Counted from the first letter of the stretch, positions 27,151 through 36,600 are shown. The stretch: 64,000 nt of DNA from Niabella beijingensis (GCF_020034665.1 NZ_JAIQDI010000001.1:2418001-2482000); one strand, 5' to 3'. Notes: generated from the sequence alone by a model not told the origin. Translations and numbers: made by a program.

Positions 27151-30100
27151 TTAAAATCCGATTGATAAATTAAACCCTACAGTGCGTGTAGAGGGGAACT
27201 GTCCAACTTCAAACCCTGTAACAATATCTGATCCGCTTAATGTACCAAATTCCGGATCGAAAATGGGCCAGGGCGACCAGATAAACAGATCGCGTCCGTA
27301 AATACCGATCATCGCGGAACTCAAACCTATTTTCTTCAAAAGCTTTGGTTTAAACGCGTAGTTTAATGATGCTTCACGAAACTTGATAAAGTCTGTACTG
27401 AAGGTGCTTCCTTCTGCATTCAGCGATCCCATGCTATTTTGATAATACTGGTCGATATCATATGCTACCACATCATTTTTTCGGTACCCTGTAACATTGC
27501 CGTTCTTGTCGAATATCTCCAGTACACCGTTTCCAACAATACCATTATACCTTCCCGGAAGGGTACTTTTCAGTTTTCCCTGTTCAACCATTTTATAGTG
27601 AGTAAGCGAATATCCCACTGCGCCGGCCTGCGCGTCAAACAATACTTTTAAGCTCAGTTGTTTATACCTGAATGTGTTGCCCAGGCTCATTTTATATTTC
27701 GGAGTTGTATTTCCCAGGTAAATAATGTTGCTGGTAATTTTCGGGAAGCCGGTTGCCGGATCAAAGATCACCTGGCCGTCCGGGCTGCGCTGATATCCAA
27801 GACCGTACAAATCACCCATACTACCACCAATCGTAGCTACGATCTGGCCGCTTGCTATCTGTCCGGAGCGGAGCAAAACAGTGCTGTCGGGCATGGAAAT
27901 GATTTTATTTTTATTTGATGCAAAAGTGGCCGTCACCTCCCAGTTAAATCCATTGCTGTTTACGATGGGTTTTCCGTTTAGCGATAATTCAACACCACTG
28001 TTGTTCACCCTTCCCGCATTAATTACAGCTGCATCATAGCCGGAAGACCGGTCAACGGTTCGCGTCAGTATCTGATTCTTTGTGTTTCCCCAGTAAACCG
28101 CCAGATCAAATCCCAGGCGGTTTTTAAACAGCTGAACCTCCGTTCCCAATTCAAAGGTCGTGGTTTTAAGCGGTTTCAGATTGTCATTTGGTAAGGTCCT
28201 TGGATTGGATACGGCACTATCAGGATATATCCCGTTATTCCTGGAAACAGGATAGGTGTAAGCCGTCCGGTAAGGTATCGTGGCACCGCTTCCTACCTGA
28301 GCAATAGAGGCCCTTAGTTTAGCATAGCTAATAAAGGTTGGTAATTGAGTGAAATCAGACAATATAAAGCTGGTGTTTAATGAAGGATAGAAAAAGCCCA
28401 CATTATCCGTTCTGTTCGCCGTGGCCAGAACACTGTTCCAGTCCTGCCTTCCGGTTAACTCCGCAAACAGATAGTTCTTGTAGCTAAAATTCACAATCCC
28501 GTAAACACTGTTGATCTGGTAACGGCTGGTATCAGGAAAATAGGTCAGCCCGTACAGATTATTATCCAGATTGTACATATCGGGATAAGGTGAGCCATTG
28601 AGGGAGTCGGGGAATTTTAAACCATCGGCCCTGACATCGGTCTTGTTGTATTCGTTCCTCAGCTGGCTTCCTCCTAAAGAAACGCCAAACTTAACATCAT
28701 CCGACAGGTCTTTATGGTAGCGGGCAAGAAAGTCATAACTCATTTCCCGGGCATAGACATTCTGCTTTCTTACCGATCCGAAAGGCAGCCGCGAGCCGGC
28801 ATCATAAGGACGATCCTGTTCCCGCTTATCGTTCGACCAATCCAAACTTCCGCGTACCATAAAGCTCAGTTCTTTCGTAAGCTGGTAATTTAACTGCACA
28901 TTTCCCGTTACATTATTTCTTCTGGTCTTATTCAAAAATTCATTTACAATCGCAAATGGATTCTCCGGATAAGAAGAATAAGGATAACGGATCCTTCTGT
29001 ACATACTGTCGGAGCTATAGATGCTGCCCGGGGCGCCCATCCAGTAATTTCTCAGCCAGTTATAATCAGCGTTGGGTTGCCAGAAGATGTACCAATACAT
29101 CAGCGACTGGTTGCCGTAACCGGCAGACGGAAGATTATTGCTGGACCTGTAACCATAGTTCACTTTAGTAGACAACTTTAGTTTTTTCGTAATGTCTGTA
29201 CTCGTTGTAAGACTTGCTGATTTACGATCGAAGCCGGTGTTGGGTACCACCCATTTGTTATTTTGTATGGCTCCGGAAACGCGGAAGGAGGTCGTTCCGA
29301 TCCTGCCGCTCAGGCTTAAGTTGTTTGTAAGATTTCTCCCGACATCCCAGAAATCATTGATGTTGTCGTAAGCTACCCAGGGGGTGCGTTCCAAACCCAC
29401 TGCCTGCCGCACCGGATCATACTGAAAAAATGATTGTCCGTCAAATTTTGGTCCGTATGCTGAACTGGTACCACTGGTGCTGCTGCCATCTGCCGAAGCA
29501 CCATAAGAGTAATAAAGAGCGCCATCCAAGCCCTGGCCGTATTCATATTGCAGATCCGGAGACCTGTTTATTGACTCCAGCGATCCGTTTGAGGTAAACC
29601 GGACACTTAATTGTCCTTTCTTTTTTGCGGCAGCAGATTTGGTCGTGATAATAATAGCACCGTTCGCTCCTCTTTGTCCGTACAAAGCAGCTGCAGCAGG
29701 CCCTTTTAGTACCGATACGCTTTCGATATCCTGCGGGTTGATGTCATTCAGCGAGCTCCCGTAATCTGCAGGCAGGTTGTCGCTGCCCGTAGCATAGACA
29801 TTATCGGAGGCATTTGCCGAACGTTTCCCACTGCTGTTATTGATCACAACTCCATCTACAACAATGAGTGCCTCGTTATCGCCGGTAAGGTTGTTCTCTC
29901 CACGAAGGATGATTTTGTTGGATCCTGCCGGACCAGAGCCGGAACGTATCAGATTCAACCCCGCCACTTTACCGGAAAGCGCATCGGTCCAGTTAGAGGA
30001 CACGGCATCTGTCAGCTGCGTGCTATCGATCTTAGTGAGCGCATACCCTAAGGATTTTTCCTGCCGCTTAATTCCCAGGGCCGTAACAACCACTTCTTCT

Positions 30101-30432
30101 TCCTGTTTGCCTACTTCTTCTAGCACCACATTTATTGTCGACTCTCCATCCGCTCTGCGATCCTCATCCTTATACCCGATGGCCGAGAAGGTTAGTGTTT
30201 CTCCCGTTTTCACAGCAATTGAATACCGGCCTTCATCATCCGTTGCGGTTCCTCTCGAAGTACCTTTTACCACAACCGTTGCCTTGGAAACAGCCGAGCC
30301 GGTTTCCTTTGAAGTAACCCTTCCGCTTATCGTCTTTTGTTGCGCATGCACAACAAAAGGGATACACCACAGGCAAGCCAAAAGCAGCAGTATTGTGGTA
30401 AGTTTCGTTTTGTGGATTTTTAATTTTCCCAT
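27151..30432 (-). CDS. SusC/RagA-family TonB-linked outer-membrane transporter
   Basis: 1093 aa. Signal peptide (ending VVHAQQ), a carboxypeptidase-regulatory-like domain (ISGRVTSKETGSAVSKATV, 35-53), a TonB-box-like EEEVVVTALGIKRQEKSLGY, a plug domain (LIVVDGVVINNSSG; GPAAAALYGQRGANGAIIIT) and a C-terminal barrel ending TVGFNLSIGF. Full length. It imports a ligand across the outer membrane with the adjacent SusD. No anti-sigma/ECF pair or hybrid two-component sensor, the usual regulators of SusCD loci, is visible; the DeoR-type gene at 32731 is the nearest regulator. Confidence 0.96.
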   Translation of the reverse strand: MGKLKIHKTKLTTILLLLACLWCIPFVVHAQQKTISGRVTSKETGSAVSKATVVVKGTSRGTATDDEGRYSIAVKTGETLTFSAIGYKDEDRRADGESTINVVLEEVGKQEEEVVVTALGIKRQEKSLGYALTKIDSTQLTDAVSSNWTDALSGKVAGLNLIRSGSGPAGSNKIILRGENNLTGDNEALIVVDGVVINNSSGKRSANASDNVYATGSDNLPADYGSSLNDINPQDIESVSVLKGPAAAALYGQRGANGAIIITTKSAAAKKKGQLSVRFTSNGSLESINRSPDLQYEYGQGLDGALYYSYGASADGSSTSGTSSAYGPKFDGQSFFQYDPVRQAVGLERTPWVAYDNINDFWDVGRNLTNNLSLSGRIGTTSFRVSGAIQNNKWVVPNTGFDRKSASLTTSTDITKKLKLSTKVNYGYRSSNNLPSAGYGNQSLMYWYIFWQPNADYNWLRNYWMGAPGSIYSSDSMYRRIRYPYSSYPENPFAIVNEFLNKTRRNNVTGNVQLNYQLTKELSFMVRGSLDWSNDKREQDRPYDAGSRLPFGSVRKQNVYAREMSYDFLARYHKDLSDDVKFGVSLGGSQLRNEYNKTDVRADGLKFPDSLNGSPYPDMYNLDNNLYGLTYFPDTSRYQINSVYGIVNFSYKNYLFAELTGRQDWNSVLATANRTDNVGFFYPSLNTSFILSDFTQLPTFISYAKLRASIAQVGSGATIPYRTAYTYPVSRNNGIYPDSAVSNPRTLPNDNLKPLKTTTFELGTEVQLFKNRLGFDLAVYWGNTKNQILTRTVDRSSGYDAAVINAGRVNNSGVELSLNGKPIVNSNGFNWEVTATFASNKNKIISMPDSTVLLRSGQIASGQIVATIGGSMGDLYGLGYQRSPDGQVIFDPATGFPKITSNIIYLGNTTPKYKMSLGNTFRYKQLSLKVLFDAQAGAVGYSLTHYKMVEQGKLKSTLPGRYNGIVGNGVLEIFDKNGNVTGYRKNDVVAYDIDQYYQNSMGSLNAEGSTFSTDFIKFREASLNYAFKPKLLKKIGLSSAMIGIYGRDLFIWSPWPIFDPEFGTLSGSDIVTGFEVGQFPSTRTVGFNLSIGF

Positions 30433-30981
30433 TTTACTGATTGTTTTAAAAAAAGTCTTTAAACAGTGATCTCTTCGGGTCTATCGTTACAATACCCATA
30501 TAGTCCGCTCAGACGCTTACCCAATGGCCGATCAAAAACGGTCACCCCTGTATCTTTAATTTTTTATTTTCCTGTCAATTCGTATCTGCCCGCCTTCCCT
30601 TATTGCATACTCCGTCCACACTCTTCCGGGTAACACATGTGCTACCTGTTCTCCGGGGTACCGGAGTTTCTGATAGCAAACCGTTTTATGTAAACAGTTG
30701 CAGCCATTGGTTGCCTGGCAATACAGCTGGCAAACCTGCTACACAATGATGATGTGAGATTTACAACACGATCATATAAGGATTGTCCCCACCTTGTTCT
30801 ATACAACAAAGCGCATTCAATTTTCCCTTGAAGGTTTTGCGTCTTTAAAAAAACGCAACGGGGGCCCAAATATAGAGCGCCCTCTGCATGTGTTTGATAC
30901 CATTTGACGTTGTTAACGAAAACATAATGTAGCGCCTTCGTTACGATGCAAAACAATCGATTCATATGGCATTTTTTTTCG
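30433..30981. other. 549-nt leader/intergenic region between glpD and susC, no gene
   Basis: No credible coding frame. On the minus strand it contains a -7-like TATATTTG at 30867-30874, a GCGT/ACGC hairpin with an A/T-rich core just after it (about 30839-30856), and CTCCGG-TACC-CCGGAG further down (about 30651-30666). If transcription begins near 30860, susC would have a leader of roughly 430 nt. Confidence 0.5.
30867..30874 (-). promoter_or_regulatory. candidate -7 element for susC
   Basis: TATATTTG on the minus strand, exact match to TAnnTTTG, between glpD and susC. No clear -33 partner. Confidence 0.4.
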
Positions 30982-32547
30982 TTATTGTAAAATATATTGC
31001 TGTGCAAGTCCGTTAAATCGTTTTACTTCTTCTGTAACCCAATGCTCATCCCGGTTCAGCTCCTGCGCCATAATTCCGGCAACCGCTGCACTGATCCGGA
31101 TACTTTCCCGCGCATCCAGCAGCAATGCCCTTGTTCTCCGCGCCAGCACATCTTCCACGGTACGGGCCATTTCATGGGTAACGGCCCATATAACCTGCGC
31201 TTTATTTATTTTTAACGACTCACTGATCCAGTGCCCGTTACTGTTGGCTTTGATGTCCGGCGCATCGCTTCCATAAAAATAAAAGGGGTCGCTCCAGTCC
31301 ACTCCTTCTGCAAAACCATGGATGCGCAACTGCGGTGTTCTTGAAGTCGTTGCAGGCCAGCCGAGCTTTTTCTCCACACTGTCCATCATATCTTCTCCCA
31401 TTTTTCGGTAGGTGGTCCACTTACCGCCAATGATGGTAAAGAGCCCGCTGGGAGTGATCATGATCTTATGACTGCGCGAAATCTCTTTTGTTTTTTGTGC
31501 ACCTTCCTTTGGCGCTGCCAATGGTCGCAAACCGGCAAATACACTGAGCACATCGCTACGGCCTGGCTTTTTTTTGAGATAGGTGCCCGCCGTTTCCAGG
31601 ATAAACTCGATTTCTTTTTCGAGGGGACGGGGCTCAACAGAAGGCGCACCCACCAGGGTATCCGTAGTGCCCACCACCACCTCGTTATGCCAGGGTACGG
31701 CAAACAATACACGCCCATCCGTGGTTTTGGGGATCATCAGCGCATGGGAAGAAGAAAAAAAGGATTTATTTAAAACCAGGTGGATGCCCTGACTGGCAAC
31801 AACACTTTTTGCCGCGGAAGGGTTATCCATTCGCAGGATGTCATCTACAAAAACACCGGTAGCATTGATAACGGCACGGGCCTGTATGGTATAGGTTTCC
31901 GACCGTTCTGTATCTTCCACTACCACCCCTCCGGGTTTTTGGGCAGCGTCCTTCTTCAGGCCGGTCACCTTCATATAGTTCACCGCAACACCACCCTGCT
32001 CAATAATCGTTTGTGCCAGGTTTAACGCAAGCCTTGAGTCGTCAAACTGCCCGTCGTGATACAGCACACCACCCACAAGGCCTTTTTGGCTGACATCCGG
32101 CACCGCTTCAATGGTCTTCTTTTTTGAAATGAAAACGGAAGACCCCAGGGACAGGCGTCCCGCAATCCAGTCATAGGCCTTTAATCCGATGGTATATTTC
32201 AGCCGGTCCCAAAATGAATATACCGGTACAATAAAAGTTTGGTTCTTCACAAGGTGGGGCGCATTCTTTTGTAACAAGCCTCTTTCAATGCTGGCTTCGC
32301 GTACCAATGCAATATCTCCCTGCGCGAGGTAACGAACACCGCCATGCACCAGTTTGGTGCTCCGGCTGGAAGTACCCTTGGCAAAATCATATTGTTCGAG
32401 CAGCAAGGTCCTGTATCCGCGGGTTGCGGCTTCCAGTGCGATTCCCAGCCCGGATGCTCCGCCTCCGATCACCAGCACATCCCAAACCACCCCCGTCTGT
32501 GTAGCTGCCTTTACCAATTGATCCCTGTCAAGAATACCATTATTCAT
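30982..32547 (-). CDS. glpD: glycerol-3-phosphate dehydrogenase (FAD, aerobic type)
   Basis: 521 aa. Oxidises glycerol-3-phosphate to dihydroxyacetone phosphate at the inner membrane and passes electrons to quinone. The FAD-binding start VLVIGGGASGLGIALEAATR (residues 24-43), then LLEQYDFAKGTSSRSTKLVHGG and VRYLAQGDIALVREA, are diagnostic. Near the middle are IPKTTDGRVLFAVPWHN and TDTLVG; IGGKWTTYRKMGEDMMD comes late, and a C-terminal DAO_C helical domain follows. Divergent from the DeoR-family gene, which probably regulates it. Confidence 0.97.
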   Translation of the reverse strand: MNNGILDRDQLVKAATQTGVVWDVLVIGGGASGLGIALEAATRGYRTLLLEQYDFAKGTSSRSTKLVHGGVRYLAQGDIALVREASIERGLLQKNAPHLVKNQTFIVPVYSFWDRLKYTIGLKAYDWIAGRLSLGSSVFISKKKTIEAVPDVSQKGLVGGVLYHDGQFDDSRLALNLAQTIIEQGGVAVNYMKVTGLKKDAAQKPGGVVVEDTERSETYTIQARAVINATGVFVDDILRMDNPSAAKSVVASQGIHLVLNKSFFSSSHALMIPKTTDGRVLFAVPWHNEVVVGTTDTLVGAPSVEPRPLEKEIEFILETAGTYLKKKPGRSDVLSVFAGLRPLAAPKEGAQKTKEISRSHKIMITPSGLFTIIGGKWTTYRKMGEDMMDSVEKKLGWPATTSRTPQLRIHGFAEGVDWSDPFYFYGSDAPDIKANSNGHWISESLKINKAQVIWAVTHEMARTVEDVLARRTRALLLDARESIRISAAVAGIMAQELNRDEHWVTEEVKRFNGLAQQYILQ

Positions 32548-32574
32548 TTCCGCTTTCCTCCGATTGTCTTTAGT

Positions 32575-32614
32575 TTCGAACCCTTATCTTTCCAATAAAA
32601 CAAAACATTTCGAA
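32575..32614. promoter_or_regulatory. paired TTCGAA motifs between glpD and the DeoR-family gene
   Basis: GTTTCGAAC (32573-32581) and TTTCGAAA (32608-32615) are two palindromes with centres 34 bp apart in the glpD leader or promoter. E. coli GlpR half-sites also contain TTCG, so these are candidate operators for the divergent DeoR-type repressor. They are not seen in front of glpK, which weakens the case. Confidence 0.3.
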
Positions 32615-32694
32615 AGCAATAATAACGTTTTTTTAATTAAAATGAAAAAATTCATAATAATTTAATAAGCAGATATAAGTTTCCTTTTATTTCT

Positions 32695-32725
32695 TTTGAA
32701 AAAGCAGCCGGAAACGCTACTTTTG
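32695..32725 (+). promoter_or_regulatory. promoter of the DeoR-family gene
   Basis: TTTG at 32695-32698, a 19-bp spacer and TACTTTTG at 32718-32725 match both Bacteroidota promoter elements at ideal spacing. The ATG follows 6 nt after the -7 element, so the transcript should start at or beside the start codon (leaderless mRNA). Confidence 0.75.
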
Positions 32726-32730
32726 ATTGC

Positions 32731-33501
32731 ATGAGCAGTCTAATTGAACGTCATCAACATATAATGGACTCCCTGAAGCAGAAAGGAATGGTTCAGGTAC
32801 TGGATCTTTGCCAGGAGTTGGATGTTTCATCCGTAACCATTCGAAAGGACCTGCAATTCCTGGAAGATAAAAATCAGCTTTACCGGACGCACGGCGGAGC
32901 CACACTCACCAATCCTTATATTGGCGACCGGCCGGTTGTTGAGAAAGTAGGAATTCAATCGACAGAAAAGGAAAAAATCGGCCAATATGCGGCCGGATTA
33001 GTAGAGCCCAACGATTGTATCCTGATCGCATCGGGTACCACGGTTTTTTATTTTGCAAAACACATACAACCAAAAGGAAATGTAACCGTTATCACAGCGG
33101 CACTGAATGTGGCCATGGAAATTGCCCATCATCCGGGTATAGAGGTCATACAACTGGGGGGTATCATGCGCAAAACATCCTCATCCGTTACCGGTGTTTA
33201 TGCCGAAAAGATCCTGGAAGATTTCTCCTGCAGCAAGTTGTTCCTGGGCGTTGACGGTATTGATCTCGAATTCGGGCTGACCACTACCAATATGATGGAA
33301 GCGCAGCTGAACCGGAAAATGATCGCCGCTTCCCGGAAGACCATTGTACTGGCCGACTCCAGCAAATTCGGGAAAAGGGGCTTTGGAAAGATCTGCGGAC
33401 TGGACGATATCGAGCAGATCATTACAGACAGCAATATATCCCCCCACCTTGTAGAAGAGCTAACCGCAAGAGGGGTTGAGGTAACCGTACTGCCGGTTTA
33501 G
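32731..33501 (+). CDS. DeoR-family transcriptional regulator (probable glycerol-locus repressor)
   Basis: 256 aa. The N-terminal DeoR winged helix-turn-helix (RHQHIMDSLKQKGMV, LCQELDVSSVTIRKDLQFLE, THGGAT) is followed by the sugar-phosphate-sensing DeoR_C domain with ASGTTVFYFAKHI, VIQLGGIMR, FLGVDGID and ADSSKFGKRGF. Members bind a phosphorylated sugar; GlpR binds glycerol-3-phosphate. The divergent arrangement with glpD supports a GlpR-like role. The family call is firm; effector and targets are inferred. Confidence 0.93.
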   Translation: MSSLIERHQHIMDSLKQKGMVQVLDLCQELDVSSVTIRKDLQFLEDKNQLYRTHGGATLTNPYIGDRPVVEKVGIQSTEKEKIGQYAAGLVEPNDCILIASGTTVFYFAKHIQPKGNVTVITAALNVAMEIAHHPGIEVIQLGGIMRKTSSSVTGVYAEKILEDFSCSKLFLGVDGIDLEFGLTTTNMMEAQLNRKMIAASRKTIVLADSSKFGKRGFGKICGLDDIEQIITDSNISPHLVEELTARGVEVTVLPV

Positions 33502-33518
33502 CCCAGCTTTATCCACGA

Positions 33519-35810
33519 TCACCGCTTCGGGGGTCTGGCGGCCATTATAAATTCCAGTGTACCGCCCCCGGTTATATCGCTGTGCCTGATGAAGTGCGCT
33601 TTCAGTGGCTGGCCGTTCAGCAACACCTTAGACACATACACATTTTTTTCCGATTGATTCCTGGCCGTGATGGTGAAGGTTTTTCCGTTTTCGAGCTGCA
33701 GTACCGCCTTGTTTACAGCCGGACTTCCAAGCTGGTACTCCTCGGCGCCGGGAGCAAACGGATAAAAACCCAATGTGCTGAATATATACCAGGCGCTCAT
33801 CTGTCCGCAATCATCATTGCCGCCCAACCCGTCCACAGCCGGCTGGTATTGCTTTTTTAGGATCATACGTACCCGTTCCTGTGTTTTCCAGGGCTGACGG
33901 GTAAAGTTATACAGATAGGCCACATGATGTGACGGCTCGTTGCCATGCACATAATTGCCGATGATACCTTCCCGCGTAATGTCTTCCGTTTCTTCAAAAA
34001 ATTTATCCGGCAGGTGCATGGTAAACAGGGAGTCAAGGTGTGGTATGAATTGCTTTTCCCCGCCCATTGCAGCAATCATTCCCGCCGGATCCTGGGGCAC
34101 AAATAAGCTGAAGTTCCAGGCATTGCCTTCAATAAACCCCTGTCCGTGTGTAGACAGTACATCAAAGTCTTTACGGAACGTCCCGTCGCTCAGCCGGGGG
34201 CGCATATAGCCGACAGAAGCATCAAATACGTTCTTCCAGTTTTGTGAGCGCTTCATAAAGGTTTCGTATACATCCATACGGCCCAGCTTCTTCGCTGCCT
34301 GTGCCAGGCTCCAGTCGTCAAAAGCATATTCCATAGTGGTGGAAACGGAATTCGGGCGCACATCGTCGGGCACATATCCTTTTGTCAGATAGGCCTCCAA
34401 CCCATCATAATAGCGCACATTCGCTGTTTGGATACAGGCCTCCAGTGCCTTGTTGGCATCAAAGCCGGCCACCCCTTTCACAATGGCATCGGCAATGACC
34501 GGCACACTGTGATACCCGCTCATACACCAGTTCTCATTGGCATAATGGCTCCATACCGGCAGCATCTTGTGCACGCTCTGCTGCTGATGTGCCAGCATGC
34601 TCCGGATCATATCACTGTTGCGCCGGGGCTGTATCAGGTTAAAGAGCGGATGCAGGGCACGGTAGGTATCCCACAACGAGAATGTGGTATAGTTGGTGAA
34701 GCCATCCGTTTTATGAACATTTTGATCCAGCCCCTTGTATTCCTGGTTCTGGTCCATATAAACGGTCGGACTTAAAAAAGCATGATACATCGCCGTATAA
34801 AAATTGATCCGGTCGTTCTTATCCGGCACTTCTATTTTTATTTTTGCCAGCTCTTTGTTCCATTGGTCCTGTCCCTGTGCTTTCACTGCTTCAAAATTCC
34901 AGCCGGGGGCTTCTGTCTGCAGGTTTTCCAGGGCATTTTCTGTACTTACCGGTGAAAGCGCAAACTTTATCCCGACCTTTTCCCCTGCCCCGGTTTTAAA
35001 ATCAAAATGCGCGCGGATCTGCTCTCCGGCCATTTCCGGGAAATTCATGGTCTGGTCAAACCGTTTGTAAAACCCTTTGTATGGATAGGTCTTGAAGTTT
35101 GCGAACCCGTAGGAACGGACCGGCTTTGAAAAAACCATGGCAAAATAAACGGTGCGGGTGCGGGCCCAGCCATTGGTCTGCTTAAATCCTGTTATCAGCG
35201 TATCGTTTTCCACCCGCACAAAGGTCCACACATTTTTATCTTCATAGTTATAGATCCCGTGCATAAGATCAAGGATGATATGCGCCTCCTCCGATTGCGG
35301 GAAGGTATACTGATGAACCCCCACTCTTGTGGTGGTCGTCAGCTCCGCCAGGATATTATTATCATCCAGTTTTACTTTGTAATAATTCGGTTCAGCAGTT
35401 TCATTGGTATGGCTGAACCGGCTCCGGTAGCCGGTTTCGGGGTGCGCTGCTGTGCCCGGGTTCAGCTGCAGCGGCCCGGTTGTGGGCATGATGAGAAAAT
35501 CGCCCAGGTCGGAATGCCCCGTGCCGCTGAAATGCGTATGGCTGAACCCTACAATAGTAGGATCATCATACTGGTACCCTGCACAATATTTATAAACATC
35601 GGTATTGTATTTTCCGTTAACATCATATGGCAGGGTATCTGTGTCCGGACTAAGCTGTACCGCACCAAAAGGAACTGTCGCCCCGGGAAAAGTATGCCCC
35701 ATTTTTTGAGTTCCGATCAGGGGGTTTACATAACGGATGAGCGAATCCTGGGCCATCCCGTTCTGTAACAGGGAAAACCCTAAAGCACAAAGGAATAATC
35801 GTTTTTTCAT
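33519..35810 (-). CDS. GH92 alpha-mannosidase
   Basis: 763 aa with a signal peptide (ending NGMAQ). Glycoside hydrolase family 92, calcium-dependent inverting exo-alpha-mannosidases. Visible family motifs: VNPLIGTQKMGHTFPGATVP (29-48), GFSHTHFSGTGHSDLGDFL, SLWDTYRALHPLF, TTMEYAFDDWSLA, GNEPSHHVAYLYNF and GGNDDCGQMSAWYIFSTLGF, which hold the catalytic acidic residues and calcium ligands of characterised members. All are intact. It probably trims mannose from N-glycans or mannans in the periplasm. No partner glycan genes are directly adjacent; it is convergent with the DeoR gene. Confidence 0.96.
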   Translation of the reverse strand: MKKRLFLCALGFSLLQNGMAQDSLIRYVNPLIGTQKMGHTFPGATVPFGAVQLSPDTDTLPYDVNGKYNTDVYKYCAGYQYDDPTIVGFSHTHFSGTGHSDLGDFLIMPTTGPLQLNPGTAAHPETGYRSRFSHTNETAEPNYYKVKLDDNNILAELTTTTRVGVHQYTFPQSEEAHIILDLMHGIYNYEDKNVWTFVRVENDTLITGFKQTNGWARTRTVYFAMVFSKPVRSYGFANFKTYPYKGFYKRFDQTMNFPEMAGEQIRAHFDFKTGAGEKVGIKFALSPVSTENALENLQTEAPGWNFEAVKAQGQDQWNKELAKIKIEVPDKNDRINFYTAMYHAFLSPTVYMDQNQEYKGLDQNVHKTDGFTNYTTFSLWDTYRALHPLFNLIQPRRNSDMIRSMLAHQQQSVHKMLPVWSHYANENWCMSGYHSVPVIADAIVKGVAGFDANKALEACIQTANVRYYDGLEAYLTKGYVPDDVRPNSVSTTMEYAFDDWSLAQAAKKLGRMDVYETFMKRSQNWKNVFDASVGYMRPRLSDGTFRKDFDVLSTHGQGFIEGNAWNFSLFVPQDPAGMIAAMGGEKQFIPHLDSLFTMHLPDKFFEETEDITREGIIGNYVHGNEPSHHVAYLYNFTRQPWKTQERVRMILKKQYQPAVDGLGGNDDCGQMSAWYIFSTLGFYPFAPGAEEYQLGSPAVNKAVLQLENGKTFTITARNQSEKNVYVSKVLLNGQPLKAHFIRHSDITGGGTLEFIMAARPPKR

Positions 35811-35939
35811 TTTGGTAAATTTAAGACCTTCGCTTTATTTAAAAACAAAAAGACGGTTATTGTCCTTTTGGTGCTGCTGCGGGCCTCTGGTCGTTTTAGC
35901 TGCGGCTTTTTTGTAAATTGCGGTATATTATTCTGCCAG

Positions 35940-36404
35940 ATGCTACGCGACTTCTTTTCCCGGAACAGGGCCCTTATTTTATACGGTGTTATACTGGCAC
36001 TGCTGGTTTTCCTGCTCAAATGGCTACAGCTAAAATTTGTAATCATTGATCATGCCTTTGAAATTTATGCGGGATCCCTTGCATTGCTGTTTACCCTTTT
36101 CGGCATCTGGCTCGCCCGCAGGCTGACAAAACCCCGGACGGTCATTGTTGAAAAAGCGATCTATATAAAAGATGCCGGATTTATTTGTAACCGGCAGGCT
36201 ATCGAAAAAATGGGGTTGAGCGAACGCGAACTGGAGGTACTGCAGCTGATGGCCGAAGGATTGAGCAACCAGGAAATAGCCGGACGGCTGTTCATTTCTC
36301 TTAATACGATAAAAACCCACTCTTCCCGGTTGTTTGAAAAAATGGACGTTAAACGCCGGACACAGGCCGTGGAAAAAGCCCGGCGCTTATGTATCATCCC
36401 CTGA
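35940..36404 (+). CDS. membrane-bound LuxR-type regulator
   Basis: 154 aa from the ATG at 35940. An upstream ATG at 35868 would add a Cys-rich stretch that does not look coding. Two membrane helices (about 10-30 and 40-60) are followed by a linker and a LuxR helix-turn-helix: LSERELEVLQLMAEGLSNQE, then GRLFISLNTIKTHSSRLFEK. There is no receiver domain. These short 2TM-HTH proteins are common in Chitinophagaceae, usually beside a small membrane protein, as here (DUF4199 gene 196 nt downstream). Confidence 0.85.
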   Translation: MLRDFFSRNRALILYGVILALLVFLLKWLQLKFVIIDHAFEIYAGSLALLFTLFGIWLARRLTKPRTVIVEKAIYIKDAGFICNRQAIEKMGLSERELEVLQLMAEGLSNQEIAGRLFISLNTIKTHSSRLFEKMDVKRRTQAVEKARRLCIIP

Positions 36405-36497
36405 ATAACAGTACCGGGCAGTGGTACGTTTGCCGGAGCATCAAAAAAATCAGTATTTCAGAATTTCTGTGGTGCCAAAACAGGCCAAACACGATAC

Positions 36498-36544
36498 TAC
36501 TTTCGGGTAAATAAGGCTGGTATAACAAAAATCACCCGAAAGTA
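36498..36544. promoter_or_regulatory. 11-bp perfect inverted repeat upstream of the DUF4199 gene
   Basis: TACTTTCGGGT (36498-36508) and ACCCGAAAGTA (36534-36544) with a 25-nt spacer. It ends 56 nt before the DUF4199 ATG and about 25 nt before a 7/8 match to the -7 consensus (CATATTTG, 36570-36577). It has no T-tract, so an operator is more likely than a terminator; the neighbouring LuxR-type protein is a natural candidate binder. Confidence 0.5.
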
Positions 36545-36600
36545 TGAACGATTCCGGTTGAGGGCACCCCATATTTGTACTGCAATAAAAACGTATCAAA

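Noticed and set aside
30642..31007. 121-codon minus-strand frame between glpD and susC
   Set aside because: Overlaps the glpD 3' end, has no recognisable domain or signal and covers the hairpins and promoter-like element; treated as a leader.
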